64,000 nucleotides of DNA from contig MU657182.1 of NCBI GenBank assembly GCA_026770575.1, positions 567,465 through 631,464 of the forward strand, in the 5' to 3' direction. Of the stretch, positions 43,201 to 52,591 are shown one piece after another (within the stretch, counting starts at the first letter, position 1; each line of letters opens with the position of its first letter). Under the pieces are notes generated by a model. It saw nothing but the letters and a program-made list of their open reading frames with translations, was not told the DNA's origin and made no database searches. The stretch is from Pelagophyceae sp. CCMP2097. Lineage: Eukaryota; Sar; Pelagophyceae. Both the position numbers and the translations under genes were made by a program.

Positions 43201-44810
43201 CCGTCATGTCCAGAGAGACGGGTACGGGCTGCTTCGCAGGATTTAAAACGAGTGTCGCCACTCTTTTCTCCAGATCCAAGTCGTGGATCAAGCAAGCCAA
43301 GCGGGAGCCGCGCTTCTTCTCCGCGGCGACGTAGTCTTCTAATTCATCCCACCGCAGCCCCGAATCGAGAGCGCTTCGGACGACGCCGAGGATGACGTCG
43401 ACGTCCGTTGCATGCAGTTCCAACAGAGCAGCGTCGGCGGCGCGCTCCTCCTCCGTCTGCTTCAAAGCCTCGAGCCGCGCCATCTGGTCGTCGCGGATCT
43501 TCTCCACCTTTGACGCAATAGCCTTCTTGGCGCCTTCGTCTGCGTTTTCGCACTTGGCGTCCGCGACCACGCGGAAGTATTCATCAATGGCCTCTGAAAA
43601 AGAGGGGAACTCGTCGCTGCCGTGCTTGTGCTGCGCGAGTCGCAGAGGGGAAAAGGCGCAGTACGTGCCCTCGGGGCCTTTGTAGAGCCAAGCTTTGGAC
43701 TCTTGTTTTTCGCACGCGGCAAACACAGTTGGCGCCTCGCTTAAAGCCCGCAGCAGCGGTTCCGCCCAGGGCCATTCCTCCGCGTCGAGCTGGAGCGCTT
43801 TGGTGGCGACGTCTGCGCCGAGGCCCGCGGTGGTAAGGCAGTGCTCGATGACGTCGCTCCCGTACCTCCCGTAGCCTTGATCGTGATCCATTAAAAGCGT
43901 CGCCAGCTTCACGCCGGCCTTGGCCGCCTTGCGCGCCTTGCGCGACGCGCCCTCGACGGGCGCCGCCGCCGCAGTCTCGCGCTCCAGCGCCGACGCGGTG
44001 ACAAAGGCGACCAACTCAGCAGCAGACGCAAACTTGCCCTCCGCAGAAACGCCCGCATCGGGCGCTTCGGCGGCACCGTCGGCGGTCGGGGGACGGTCGC
44101 CGGGCTTCTCCAAGCCGCACGCCTACGCGACGGGGTGTTCCTTTCGAAAAGGCGGTGCACGCTGCTCACCGCCGAGGCGACGGGGTAGGCCTCTCCCTGC
44201 TTGAGCTCTGCGCCGTCTCTGAAGTTGTGGTGGACTCGGAGGGCGGCGACGACGACGTAGTCCGCGTCCGTAAGGATAATGTTCCCCGCCGCGTACAACT
44301 CCAGGATCAAATGAGACGTCTTCTCCCCGGAACCGAAGCGAAAGTCGACGACGCGGTCGCTGCCCAGGACGCGGACGTCGGAGAGCCGTTTGCCCTTCAA
44401 CACAGCGCGCATCTTAGCGCACAGCCCCGAAGGCATTTCACCAGACTTGGCGTCGTACTTCGTCACGTGGAAACGCACGCCGGACTCCACCATGACCAAC
44501 CTAGCCGCGTACTCAAGGGCGGCGCGACGGGAGGGCGCGCCGGACCGACACACGACAGACGAGGGGCGGCCCGTCGACCTTCGCGGCCTTCGCGGCCTTC
44601 GCGGGCGGCCTCACCGCTTCTCCGCATTGCCCGCCTCGTTGAACTTGATGACGAAGGACCGGCCTGCCGCCTCTGCGTCTTTTCGCGCCGGTGGCGGGGA
44701 GACGCACCGGAGACGTCGTAAATGTTCGCAACCCTCCACCCGCTACAAGACTCGCCCACCTCGCGCACCGACGCGGCGACGTCGCTCATGGCGAACCGCT
44801 GCTTCACCAT
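40211..44810 (-). CDS. NEMF: NEMF / Rqc2 / Tae2 homologue (ribosome quality control)
   Basis: The start at 44810 gives MVKQRFAMSDVAASVREVG. Resolved exons: 44708-44810, 44615-44663, 44170-44500, 42953-44122, 42799-42862, 42439-42697, 42262-42338; later joins are not fixed. Family landmarks: WRVANIYDVSG; VESGVRFHVTKYD; RVVDFRFGSGEKTSHLILEL; the middle coiled coil; KFAWFVTSEDHLVLAARDK then LVCGDIAGAPPCIVRA (NFACT-R); CRSEAW...AATWWVAP; GAKKNFL|PPTLLELQFGLLFKL; an acidic segment; KKKLKKKK; and the C-terminal NFACT-C block VPVCAPTAAFRSFAFSLKLT ending near 40211. The protein binds 60S-peptidyl-tRNA complexes, recruits the E3 ligase Ltn1 and directs C-terminal tailing in the fungal system. The KNF|L join needs a GC-AG intron (42339-42438). 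Confidence 0.9.
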
Positions 44811-45129
44811 CCTCAGGAAGCCGAAAGGGACGCCACGGGGCGCAAAGCACGCTCCGTGTGTTCGCCGAAGCTCTCGCCAAATTTCGGCGAAGATTGCGAC
44901 GTGCGGCGGCATGATTGTGCCATGGTGTGTCCAAAGCCGCGACCGCAAGCGACACACGAGCTCGCTCTAGACGCTTTATTGGGGCACCAAGCTTTATCGG
45001 TTAGGGAATACCGACACGGTTTGGAGGGGGGAGGGGTTTAGAGGGGAGGGGGTAGGCGTTTGGTCATCAGGGTCCGTGTGTATCTCCATACAGCACGACG
45101 GAGGGGGGGTGTTGTCATCATGTTTTTCC

Positions 45130-47136
45130 TCAGAGGCAGCCGGGGCACCACTGGTAGTTCGGGTTGCGTTTGCACTGCGCGCGGGAGAGGTCCTTGGTCT
45201 CCGTGCACGTTTTGCAATTGTTCCGCGGGCCGCCCCACGCCGTAGACTCCTCCGTGCAGCAGAAGCCACAGTTCTCGTCGGTGGGCACCGGCGTCGGCGC
45301 CACCGTAGACTTCTTCGGCGTAGGCTCGGGCGTAGGCTCGGGCGTAGGCTCGGGCGTCGGGACCGCAGTCGGCGCCGGAGAGACGGCGTCACCCGGCGTC
45401 GGCTCGGGCGTCGGCTTCTTGCAGGGGCACCATTGGTAGTTGTTGCGGCGGCACTCGGCGCGGGAGATGTCCTTCTTGTCGGTGCACGTGTCGCAATTGC
45501 GCGAGCCGCCCCACGCCGTCGAGGTCTCCGCGCAGCAGAAGCCACAGATCGTGTCGTAGGTGGGCTCCGGCGTGGGCGCCCAGACCGTGAGCTCCGGCGT
45601 TGGCTCGGGCGTAGACTCCGGCGTCGGCTCGGGCGTCGGCTTGGGCGTCGGCTCCGGGGTCGGGACCGCTGTCGGCGCGGGCGATACGGCCTCTCCCGGC
45701 GTCGGCTCGGGCGTATGCTTGCAAGGGCACCATTTCCAGTTGTTGTTGCGGCACTGAGCGCGGGAAATGTCCTTCTTCTCCGTGCACGTGTCGCACGTGC
45801 GAGAGATTCCCCACGACGTCGAGACTTCAGCGCAGCAGAAGCCACAAGTCTTATCCGTGGGCTCCGCCGTCGGCGCGGGCGAAACGGCGTCGGGAGGCGT
45901 CGGCGCGGGCGTCGCAGCCCAGACCGTCGTCGGCGGCGCCCAGACCGTCGTCGGGGCCCAGACGGTCGGCGCGGGCGTCGGCGGCGCCCAGACCGTCGTC
46001 GGGGGCGCCCAGACCGTCGTCGGGGGCGCCCAGACCGTCGTCGGCGGCGCCCAGACCGTCGTCGGGGCCCAGACCGTCGGCGCGGGCGTCGGCTTCACGG
46101 TCGGCTTGGGCGTCGGCGGCACGGTCGGCGCGGGCGTATCGGCGTGGGGAGGCGTCGGCTCGGGCGTCGGCGGGGCCCAGACCGTCGTCGGGGGCGCCCA
46201 GACGGTCGTCGGGGCCCAGACCGTAGGCGCGGGCGTCGGCTTTACGGTCGGCTTGGGCGTCGGCGGCACGGTCGGCGCGGGCGTATCGGCTTCGGCAGGC
46301 GTCGGCTCGGGCGTCGGTGGGGCCCAGACCGTCGTCGGCGGCGCCCAGACGGTCGTCGGGGGCGCCCAGACGGTCGTCGGCGCCCAGACGGTCGGCGCGG
46401 GCGTCGGCTTTACAGTCGGCGGCTTGGGCGTCGGCACGGGCGTCGGCGGGGCCCAGACGGTCGTCGGGGGCGCCCAGACGGTCGTCGGGGGCGCCCAGAC
46501 GGTCGTCGGGGCCCAGACGGTCGGGTCGGGCGTCGGCGAGGGCTCGCCCCCCGCGGGCGGCACCACGTCGGGGCACCAGTGGGCGTAGATGCCGCACTGC
46601 TCGCACTGCTCCTCGTTGAAGCCGCACCACGAGTTGGCCGCGGCAGGCTTTTCGCAGATGTCGCACGAGTCGCCGCCCTCGCCGAGGAACGTCATGTCCG
46701 GGGCGCGCGTCCAGAGGCAGCACGTGCCAGGCGCCGGCGGCGCGTCGGCCGGGCCGCACCACTTGGCCTTCAAGCAGATGGTCTCGCAGTGCTGCTGGCT
46801 CTTGGCGCAGAACGAATCCGAAGGGGCCTCGGTGCCGCACTCGCCGCAGACGTCGGCAAAGTCCGAAGCCGGCGAATACCTATACGCGGCGAATGTCGCA
46901 AGGCGCGCCGCAGCACGCACGGCCCCGCTCGGCGGTGCCCCACGCGCCCCATGCGAGGCGTGCCACGGCCCCGCTCGGCGGTGCCCCACGCGCCCCACGC
47001 GAGGCGCGCGGGAGGGGACGCACAAGCAACACCCGGTCGAAGCAAACGTCGGGACCTCGAGGCGGCGCTCGGGAGAGCCGCCGATGCGCGCGGCGGCGGG
47101 CGCGAGGCACAGCAGGAGGCTCGTAGCTTTATACAT
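45130..47136 (-). CDS. Secreted Cys-rich protein with VWAPP and PT repeats
   Basis: The ATG at 47136 starts MYKATSLLLCLAPAAARI, a signal peptide. A Cys-rich N-terminal part (DVCGECGTEAPSDSFC, CETICLKAKWC, CDICEKPAAANSWCGFNEEQ) is followed by long PTTVWAPP heptad arrays broken by PTPKPTVKPTPAPT. Then come three related modules of about 45 aa: CGFCCAEVSTSWG...CDTCTEKKDISRAQC...WCPC, separated by PTPEPTP linkers. The pattern fits an extracellular matrix, mucin-like or adhesive protein. An intron is likely in the first 100 codons, where a 43-bp unit (GGGGCACCGCCGAGCGGGGC) is tandemly doubled at about 46923-47010. The opposite strand is also open for almost 700 codons because of the repeat composition. 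Confidence 0.7.
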   Translation of the reverse strand: MYKATSLLLCLAPAAARIGGSPERRLEVPTFASTGCCLCVPSRAPRVGRVGHRRAGPWHASHGARGAPPSGAVRAAARLATFAAYRYSPASDFADVCGECGTEAPSDSFCAKSQQHCETICLKAKWCGPADAPPAPGTCCLWTRAPDMTFLGEGGDSCDICEKPAAANSWCGFNEEQCEQCGIYAHWCPDVVPPAGGEPSPTPDPTVWAPTTVWAPPTTVWAPPTTVWAPPTPVPTPKPPTVKPTPAPTVWAPTTVWAPPTTVWAPPTTVWAPPTPEPTPAEADTPAPTVPPTPKPTVKPTPAPTVWAPTTVWAPPTTVWAPPTPEPTPPHADTPAPTVPPTPKPTVKPTPAPTVWAPTTVWAPPTTVWAPPTTVWAPPTTVWAPPTPAPTVWAPTTVWAPPTTVWAATPAPTPPDAVSPAPTAEPTDKTCGFCCAEVSTSWGISRTCDTCTEKKDISRAQCRNNNWKWCPCKHTPEPTPGEAVSPAPTAVPTPEPTPKPTPEPTPESTPEPTPELTVWAPTPEPTYDTICGFCCAETSTAWGGSRNCDTCTDKKDISRAECRRNNYQWCPCKKPTPEPTPGDAVSPAPTAVPTPEPTPEPTPEPTPKKSTVAPTPVPTDENCGFCCTEESTAWGGPRNNCKTCTETKDLSRAQCKRNPNYQWCPGCL

Positions 47137-47662
47137 GGTCGAACTGCGGCGGCGCGGTGAGAGGTGTGCGAGGAACACTCTTGCCAAGTTGTGGTGTGTG
47201 TGTTGTTCTGTTTTCGTATTTGAAGTGAGGCCCCTTCTCTGCAAGCAGCAACCTTCAAGATCAGCAGAAGGATGAAGAACGACGAGGCTCGTCCTTTTCG
47301 GTGCCACGTCTCCGGGGTGACCCGCCGCGTGCCTCGAGCGCCGCCGCTCGCGGCGCTCCGAGAGGTGAAGGACCTGAGTGAGGAACGTGCAAAGTCAAGT
47401 CCTCTTCAAGTTGCTAAAAAATAAAAAATCCCTTCCGAATCTTCGGATTTGCCTCGGGAAGGTTCCAAGTCTTTCTGAAGCCGAAGCCGACTCCAACCCG
47501 ACGTCGAGGGCGGCACTCCGGCGAGGCGATGCCATCGGGATCCTTCCGTGAGACGATGGGTACAAACACGAGCACGGCTCGTGCTGGGGATTCATCCAAC
47601 AGGGCGAGGACAGTAATTTAACAGGGCGAGGACAGCCTCGGCCCACACAAGTCAAAGGCGCG
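47137..47662. promoter_or_regulatory. Spacer between kinesin 3' end and Cys-rich gene 5' end
   Basis: Both flanking genes are on the minus strand, so this holds the kinesin terminator side (toward 47662) and the promoter of the Cys-rich gene (toward 47137). No motif I would defend is visible. Confidence 0.3.
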
Positions 47663-48025
47663 TCACCGGCCGACGTCGGCCAGCGCGCTCGCGAAGAGGG
47701 CCGCGAGCTGATCCTCCTGGTCGGCGTCGTCGTCATCGACGGCGGCGGCCCGGTGGCCCGGCGGCGGGATGCGAGGGAGGCTCTTTGTAGCTCGGGCCGC
47801 TATCGCGCGCTTCGGACTCCGCCTCGGCGGCCGCAAAGACCGGCCGGCGTCGGCCCGCCGCGGCGCCGCGGCCGAATCGCGCACGGCCCGCGTCGGCGAC
47901 GGCGCGGCGAGGCGCGGCGGCCGTCGTCCTTCTTCGTCGTCGACGACCGGCGCCGCGACGGCCGGGAGCGCGGCGCGCGGGAGCACGGCCGCGCGCGAGA
48001 AGCTCGACATGAGAGCCGAGTACGA

Positions 48026-48065
<40 letters not shown>

Positions 48066-50017
48066 TCGGCGGTGTCATATGCGTCGGCCACTGTGGGCCG
48101 CCGTCGCGGCGGCGCGGCGGCGTTCGACGACGCCCCGCGCCACGCGTCGAGCGGCGCGCTGCCCTGGGGCTGCGGCGCACGCGAGAGAGAGCTCGCCGCG
48201 CCCACGTCCCACGTCGGCAGCAGCGGCGGCCTATGGCGAGCGTGTGGGGACCGCGCCAGAGCTTTGATGTGCGCGGTCGCCGTCTCTCGAGTACGAATCT
48301 TCGGTGGCGAGGCACGCACGGGGCGTCGCCGAGGCGTTGCGCGCCCTGGCCGGCGTCGTGGGCGCTGCGGCTCATCATTTGCATTTCACCAGGCGCCTCA
48401 CCACGCGCGGGCGCCTCGCCGCGCGCGGGCGCCGTGGAGAGCTGTCTGCGCAGGAGGAGGTTCTCGTGCTTTAACAGTTCGATCTCCTCCTGCAGGCGGT
48501 CGATGAGGCTCTTGTGGGGGTCGTGCTGCACGCTCGGGAGGTTTTTGATGCCGCGGACGCGTCCGGAAAAGTCTAGGGTCCGCAGCGTCTCCGCCACGGC
48601 CGGCCCGCCCGCCGAGGAGCAGCAGCCGACCATCAAAGTCTTGCAGTGGCCGCCGAGGGACGAGATCAAAAGCTTGGTCAGCTGCGAGTCGCGGAAAGGG
48701 ACCTAGCCTCAATGTCGGACGCGGGGGGGCAACACGCGTCCAAAGGGGAAGCGACACCCGCGGTTCCAACGCACGATTGCGGTCCTGGGCTTGCGGTTGA
48801 GTTCGTCGAGGCCCGAAATGACCTTGCCGAGCGTATATAACGACTTGTTGATGTGGCCGGCATCTTTCACCATGGACTCGTCGGACTGCGTCGCTTTGTT
48901 GCGCTCAGACCCAGCCAGGTCCACAAACGAAATCGCGCCGTACGTTTCCCGCGCGCCGGCGCCGCCGGCGTCGATGTAGACGGTGATGATGGCGTGGGAC
49001 CGGGACGACTTGTCGTTGAGGCGGTGCGAACCCACACGTCTATTCCGCACGGCGCCGGCGACCGTCGCGCAGGCCTTCTCGACACAACTGCAGCCGGCGA
49101 CGCGCAGGCCCTCGACGAAGAAGCCAGACTTTGGGTGCTCGCGCACGTGGAGCCTAGGCCGAGTCGCTCCAAGAGAGCGGACCCCGGTGCGCTGACAGAG
49201 GTCCGACTCGACCGTCTCTTTCGACAGAGCCTTCCTCGAGGCTCGCGGGGAAATCCGCGGGGAAGCAGCGGCGCCGCCCAGGGCGCACGCACGGTGCGCG
49301 CTTCGCGTCGTCGACGAGGAGGTCTCGGACGACTTCGCGATAGATCTCGAGGCACGTCATCCGCACGCGGAAGCGCCGCGTGCCTGCACCAAGCGATCGA
49401 GGCGCCATTTCGAAGGACATGCCCCCCTTTTTAGACGTCGGCTGCGCACCGCTGAGTTCGCGCATGCGGTCGAAGAGGTATCGTAATGATCTGGGGAGCA
49501 TGCCGTCGTGGTGCGCGCCCGCCGGCTCTTCCGTTGACTCGCTAACCCGCGCGCCGCCAAAGGCGCCGGCGCCACCGAACATGGTGTACGTCTTGCCCGA
49601 CCCCGTCTGGCCGTAGGCGAACGCGGTGGCGCGGTAGCCCGCCAGGGCGGCCTCGAGGAGTGGACAGACGCCGCACCGCTCGAAGAAAGAAAGCTGGTCC
49701 GTCCCCTCGTCCACCACGTCGCAGCGGAAGGGCTTGGCGGCGCCGTCGACGACGAGCGCGTGGTCGCCGTGCTTGCGCACGGCCTGCGGGATCCGCGCCG
49801 CGCGCTCCGCCTTTGTGAGCGGCCGCAGGCGAAGCACCACCCCGATGTGCTCCGCTTCCGGCGGCGTCATGGGAGCGCCTTGAGTCCAAGTTCGGAGGGT
49901 GCGCAGGTTGCTTCCAGAGGCGGTGGCGGTGTCTGTGGCGCGCCCAGCGGCGCGCGGCACGTGGAGGGTAACCTTCTCGACTTTGCACAGCGCTTGAGAG
50001 GCTTTCTTTGGATCCAT
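47663..50017 (-). CDS. Kinesin-family motor protein, four exons
   Basis: Minus-strand exons 49293-50017, 48775-49153, 48320-48702 and 47663-48230. The motor domain shows the P-loop GQTGSGKTYTMFG, switch I NDKSSRSHAIIT, switch II DLAGSE, and VPFRDSQLTKLL created by the exon 2-3 splice. Exon 1-2 joins at RAP|LHVREHPKSGFFVEGL. After the motor comes a short coiled coil (IDRLQEEIELLKHENLLLRR) and a tail of low complexity with alternating Asp-Ala repeats. Kinesins move on microtubules using ATP. The motor is N-terminal, suggesting plus-end movement; subfamily not assigned. I prefer the ATG at 50017 (MDPKKASQALCKVEK); an earlier in-frame ATG is at 50095. All three donors are GTGCGT. Confidence 0.9.
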
Positions 50018-50093
50018 TGCAAGGAGGCTTTCTTCAAAGCCCCTTCGCTGGATATTCGGCGAAAAAAACCTCGTGTCGTTGTGGACGAGTTCC
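50018..50093. promoter_or_regulatory. Minimal bidirectional promoter between kinesin and SUV3
   Basis: Only 76 bp separate the preferred kinesin ATG (50017, minus) from the SUV3 ATG (50094, plus). At CCATGG (50092-50097) the upstream in-frame kinesin ATG and the SUV3 ATG overlap on opposite strands. Confidence 0.45.
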
Positions 50094-52271
50094 ATGGCCT
50101 TGCGCGGTGGCGGCGCGTCGGCGCTGCGACGAGCGGCTGGGCTCTGCGGCCGCGTGGACCGGGTCTTCGGCCGCGGAAACGGGCGATGGTTGCGGCGCGG
50201 CTTTGCGGCGCAGCCGCCGACGGGATTGTCCTTCACGGACATTACTCAGCCGGAGCAGTGGTACCCAAAGGCCCGACTCTCCAAACGACGAATAATCTAC
50301 CACGGTGCGCTTGACTCCGCTCGGGAGTGCCTACGCCGTCGTCGGCCGCCGGTCGTGTGACGGCGTCGTAGGCGGGCCGACCAACTCTGGCAAGACGTAC
50401 AACGCTTTAAAGGCGCTGCGCGCGGCTTCTCCGGAGGGCGGCGGCGGCGTGTACGCGGGCCCGCTGCGGCTTCTCGCGTTGGAGATCTTTGAGCGGATGA
50501 ACAACGAAGGCGTGTACTGCTCCCTCTTCACGGGCCAGGAACGCCAAGTCGTGCCCTTTGCCACGCACGCCTCGTGCACCATCGAGATGGTCCCGCTCAT
50601 GCGCCGCTTCGACGTCGCCGTGAGGACGCCCGCGGGGACAAGACGGGACCGCAGAGGGAAGGGCCAGAGGGCGCGCGGTCCATGGGTCCCTCTATACGGT
50701 CCCTCTTAGGTCATCGACGAGATCCAGATGATCGGGACTCCGGAGCGCGGGCACGCGTGGACGCGAGCGTTCCACGGTTTGGACGCGCGCGAGATTCACT
50801 TGTGCGGGGCGATGGACGCCGTGCCCATCGTGCAAAAGATGTGCGAGGTCACGGGCGACGAGTTCCACCTGCAGTCGTACGAGCGCCTCTCGCCGCTGCA
50901 GATTCTGCCAAAGCCGCTGGGGAGCTGGTCGGACGTGCAAAAAGGAGACTGCGTTGTCTCCTTTTCCCGAGACGACATCCATCTGTCACGAAAAGCAATC
51001 GAGAAGCACACCAAGCTCAAGTGCTGCGTCGTCTACGGCCAGCTCCCGCCGGAGACGCGCGCCAACCAGGTGCGACCATCTCTCCGGTGCCTTTGAGACG
51101 ACCCCTCTCCGCAACGGCCCCTTGAAACAGTCGCAACGGCCCCTTGAAACAGTCCCCCTAGGCCAAGGTGTTCAACGACGTGGACAGTGGCTACGACGTC
51201 TTGGTGGCGTCGGACGCGATTGGCATGGGTTTGAATCTGAACATTCGTCGGATCATTTTCAAGACCACGATCAAGTTCCACGGCAAGGCAAACGTCGGCG
51301 ATAAGAACGCCGACTTGCCGGAGATGCGGAGCGTGGAGCCCACGCTGATCAAGCAGATCTCGGGCCGAGCGGGCCGCTTCTCGACGCAGTACGAGGAGGC
51401 CGGCGGCGGCGTGTCGGCGTTCGCGCACTCAGACTTAGAACATATCCTTGAGTCCATGGCCAAGCCAGAGCCGAAGATCATGCAGGCGGCATTATTCCCG
51501 CCGGCGGAGATCCTGCAATGCTTTGCGCACGAGATCGGCGAGCCGAACATGCCTCTCCAGGAGCTCATCCCGAAGTTCGTCGAAATGGCCCAATTCGACT
51601 CCAAATCGTACTTCCTCGGCGGGCACTATGACCAGGCGAAAGCGGCGACGAAGCTGGAGTCGGTGCCCTTGGATCTGGCGGACATGTTGACCTTTTCCAC
51701 GGCGCCGTGCAACTTGAACGATCGATTTATAGTCTCCATGTACACAAAGTACGCAGAATGCCGAGTCAAGGGCGCCACGACCGAGGCCAACGTGCTCCTG
51801 CCTCTGAGGGCTCCTCGGCGCGTGCTGGAGCTGCACGACTTGTGCTCGAGGCACAACGCGCTGGATCTGTACTTGTGGCTCGCCTTCCGATTCCCGGAGA
51901 CGTTCCCGGGCAGCGAAGGCGCATTAGTGCAGAAGGCCAAGTGCATCGAAATGGTGGCCGAAGCTCTATCAAAGGACTTGGAGCTCCCGCCGCAGCGAGG
52001 CCCGGCCACGGGCCCGCCCATGGCCCCCCAGCGCGCCGGGCCGCCGCTGACGCAGCCGCGCACGTTCCAGCGCACGGGCGGGCCCGCCGCGGCGAGCCCG
52101 CGGCCGTCGGCCTCCGCGCCGGCGAGGCGGAAAGCCTTCTCCTCGGCGCCCGTGACCAACTTCGCGCAAAGGGCCCCCGTGCACGTCATATCGCAACAAA
52201 AGGCCCCTGTCAAGGTCAAGCCATTTGTGCCCGACGCCAAGCCGCCGCGCAAGGCCAAGGCCAAGACTTAG
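50094..52271 (+). CDS. SUPV3L1: SUV3-type mitochondrial RNA helicase, four exons
   Basis: Exons 50094-50304, 50372-50619, 50710-51069 and 51162-52271 give 642 aa, all in phase. The Arg/Ala-rich N-terminus (MALRGGGASALRRAAGLCGR) fits an organelle transit peptide. Motif I is made by the first splice: RIIYHG|GPTNSGKTYNAL. Others: GVYAGPLRLLALEIFERMN, motif II DVA|VIDEIQMIG at the second splice, LVASDAIGMGLNLNIRRIIF and QISGRAGRF. SUV3 is a DExH ATP-dependent RNA helicase that acts with exoribonuclease in mitochondrial RNA decay. The C-terminus is Pro/Ala/Lys-rich. Introns are 67, 90 and 92 nt. Confidence 0.95.
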
Positions 52272-52591
52272 GGATCCTTGTCGCGGCCCTCTAACTTCCT
52301 TTTTTTACACTCGTTTGGTCAGCGCACTCCTGCCATGTTGTCGCGGCGCGCGCTCCTCAGGGACGCAGGAAAGCTCTGGCCAGGGACGCTGGAAACCTCC
52401 GGCCATGCGCCTCGTGCTCACATATGCTCGTCGTCGGAGTAGGCTTGTCCGTTTTGTGGCCCGAATCAAGTCCCCGCGCGTCTGTTCAGGTAAGGGCTGG
52501 ATTGGGGGTCTGTGGCGACAGCTGTACAGTCAAGTCGTTGGGACCGAGGGTGCGACGGGCCCCCGACTCGCCGGGCGGCGGCGGCGCCTCG

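Noticed and set aside
45076..47160. A plus-strand open frame of 694 codons opposite the Cys-rich gene
   Set aside because: It is the antisense of PTTVWAPP/PT repeats and has only repeat-derived Arg/Gly-rich peptide. The minus strand has the signal peptide, Cys modules and splice logic.
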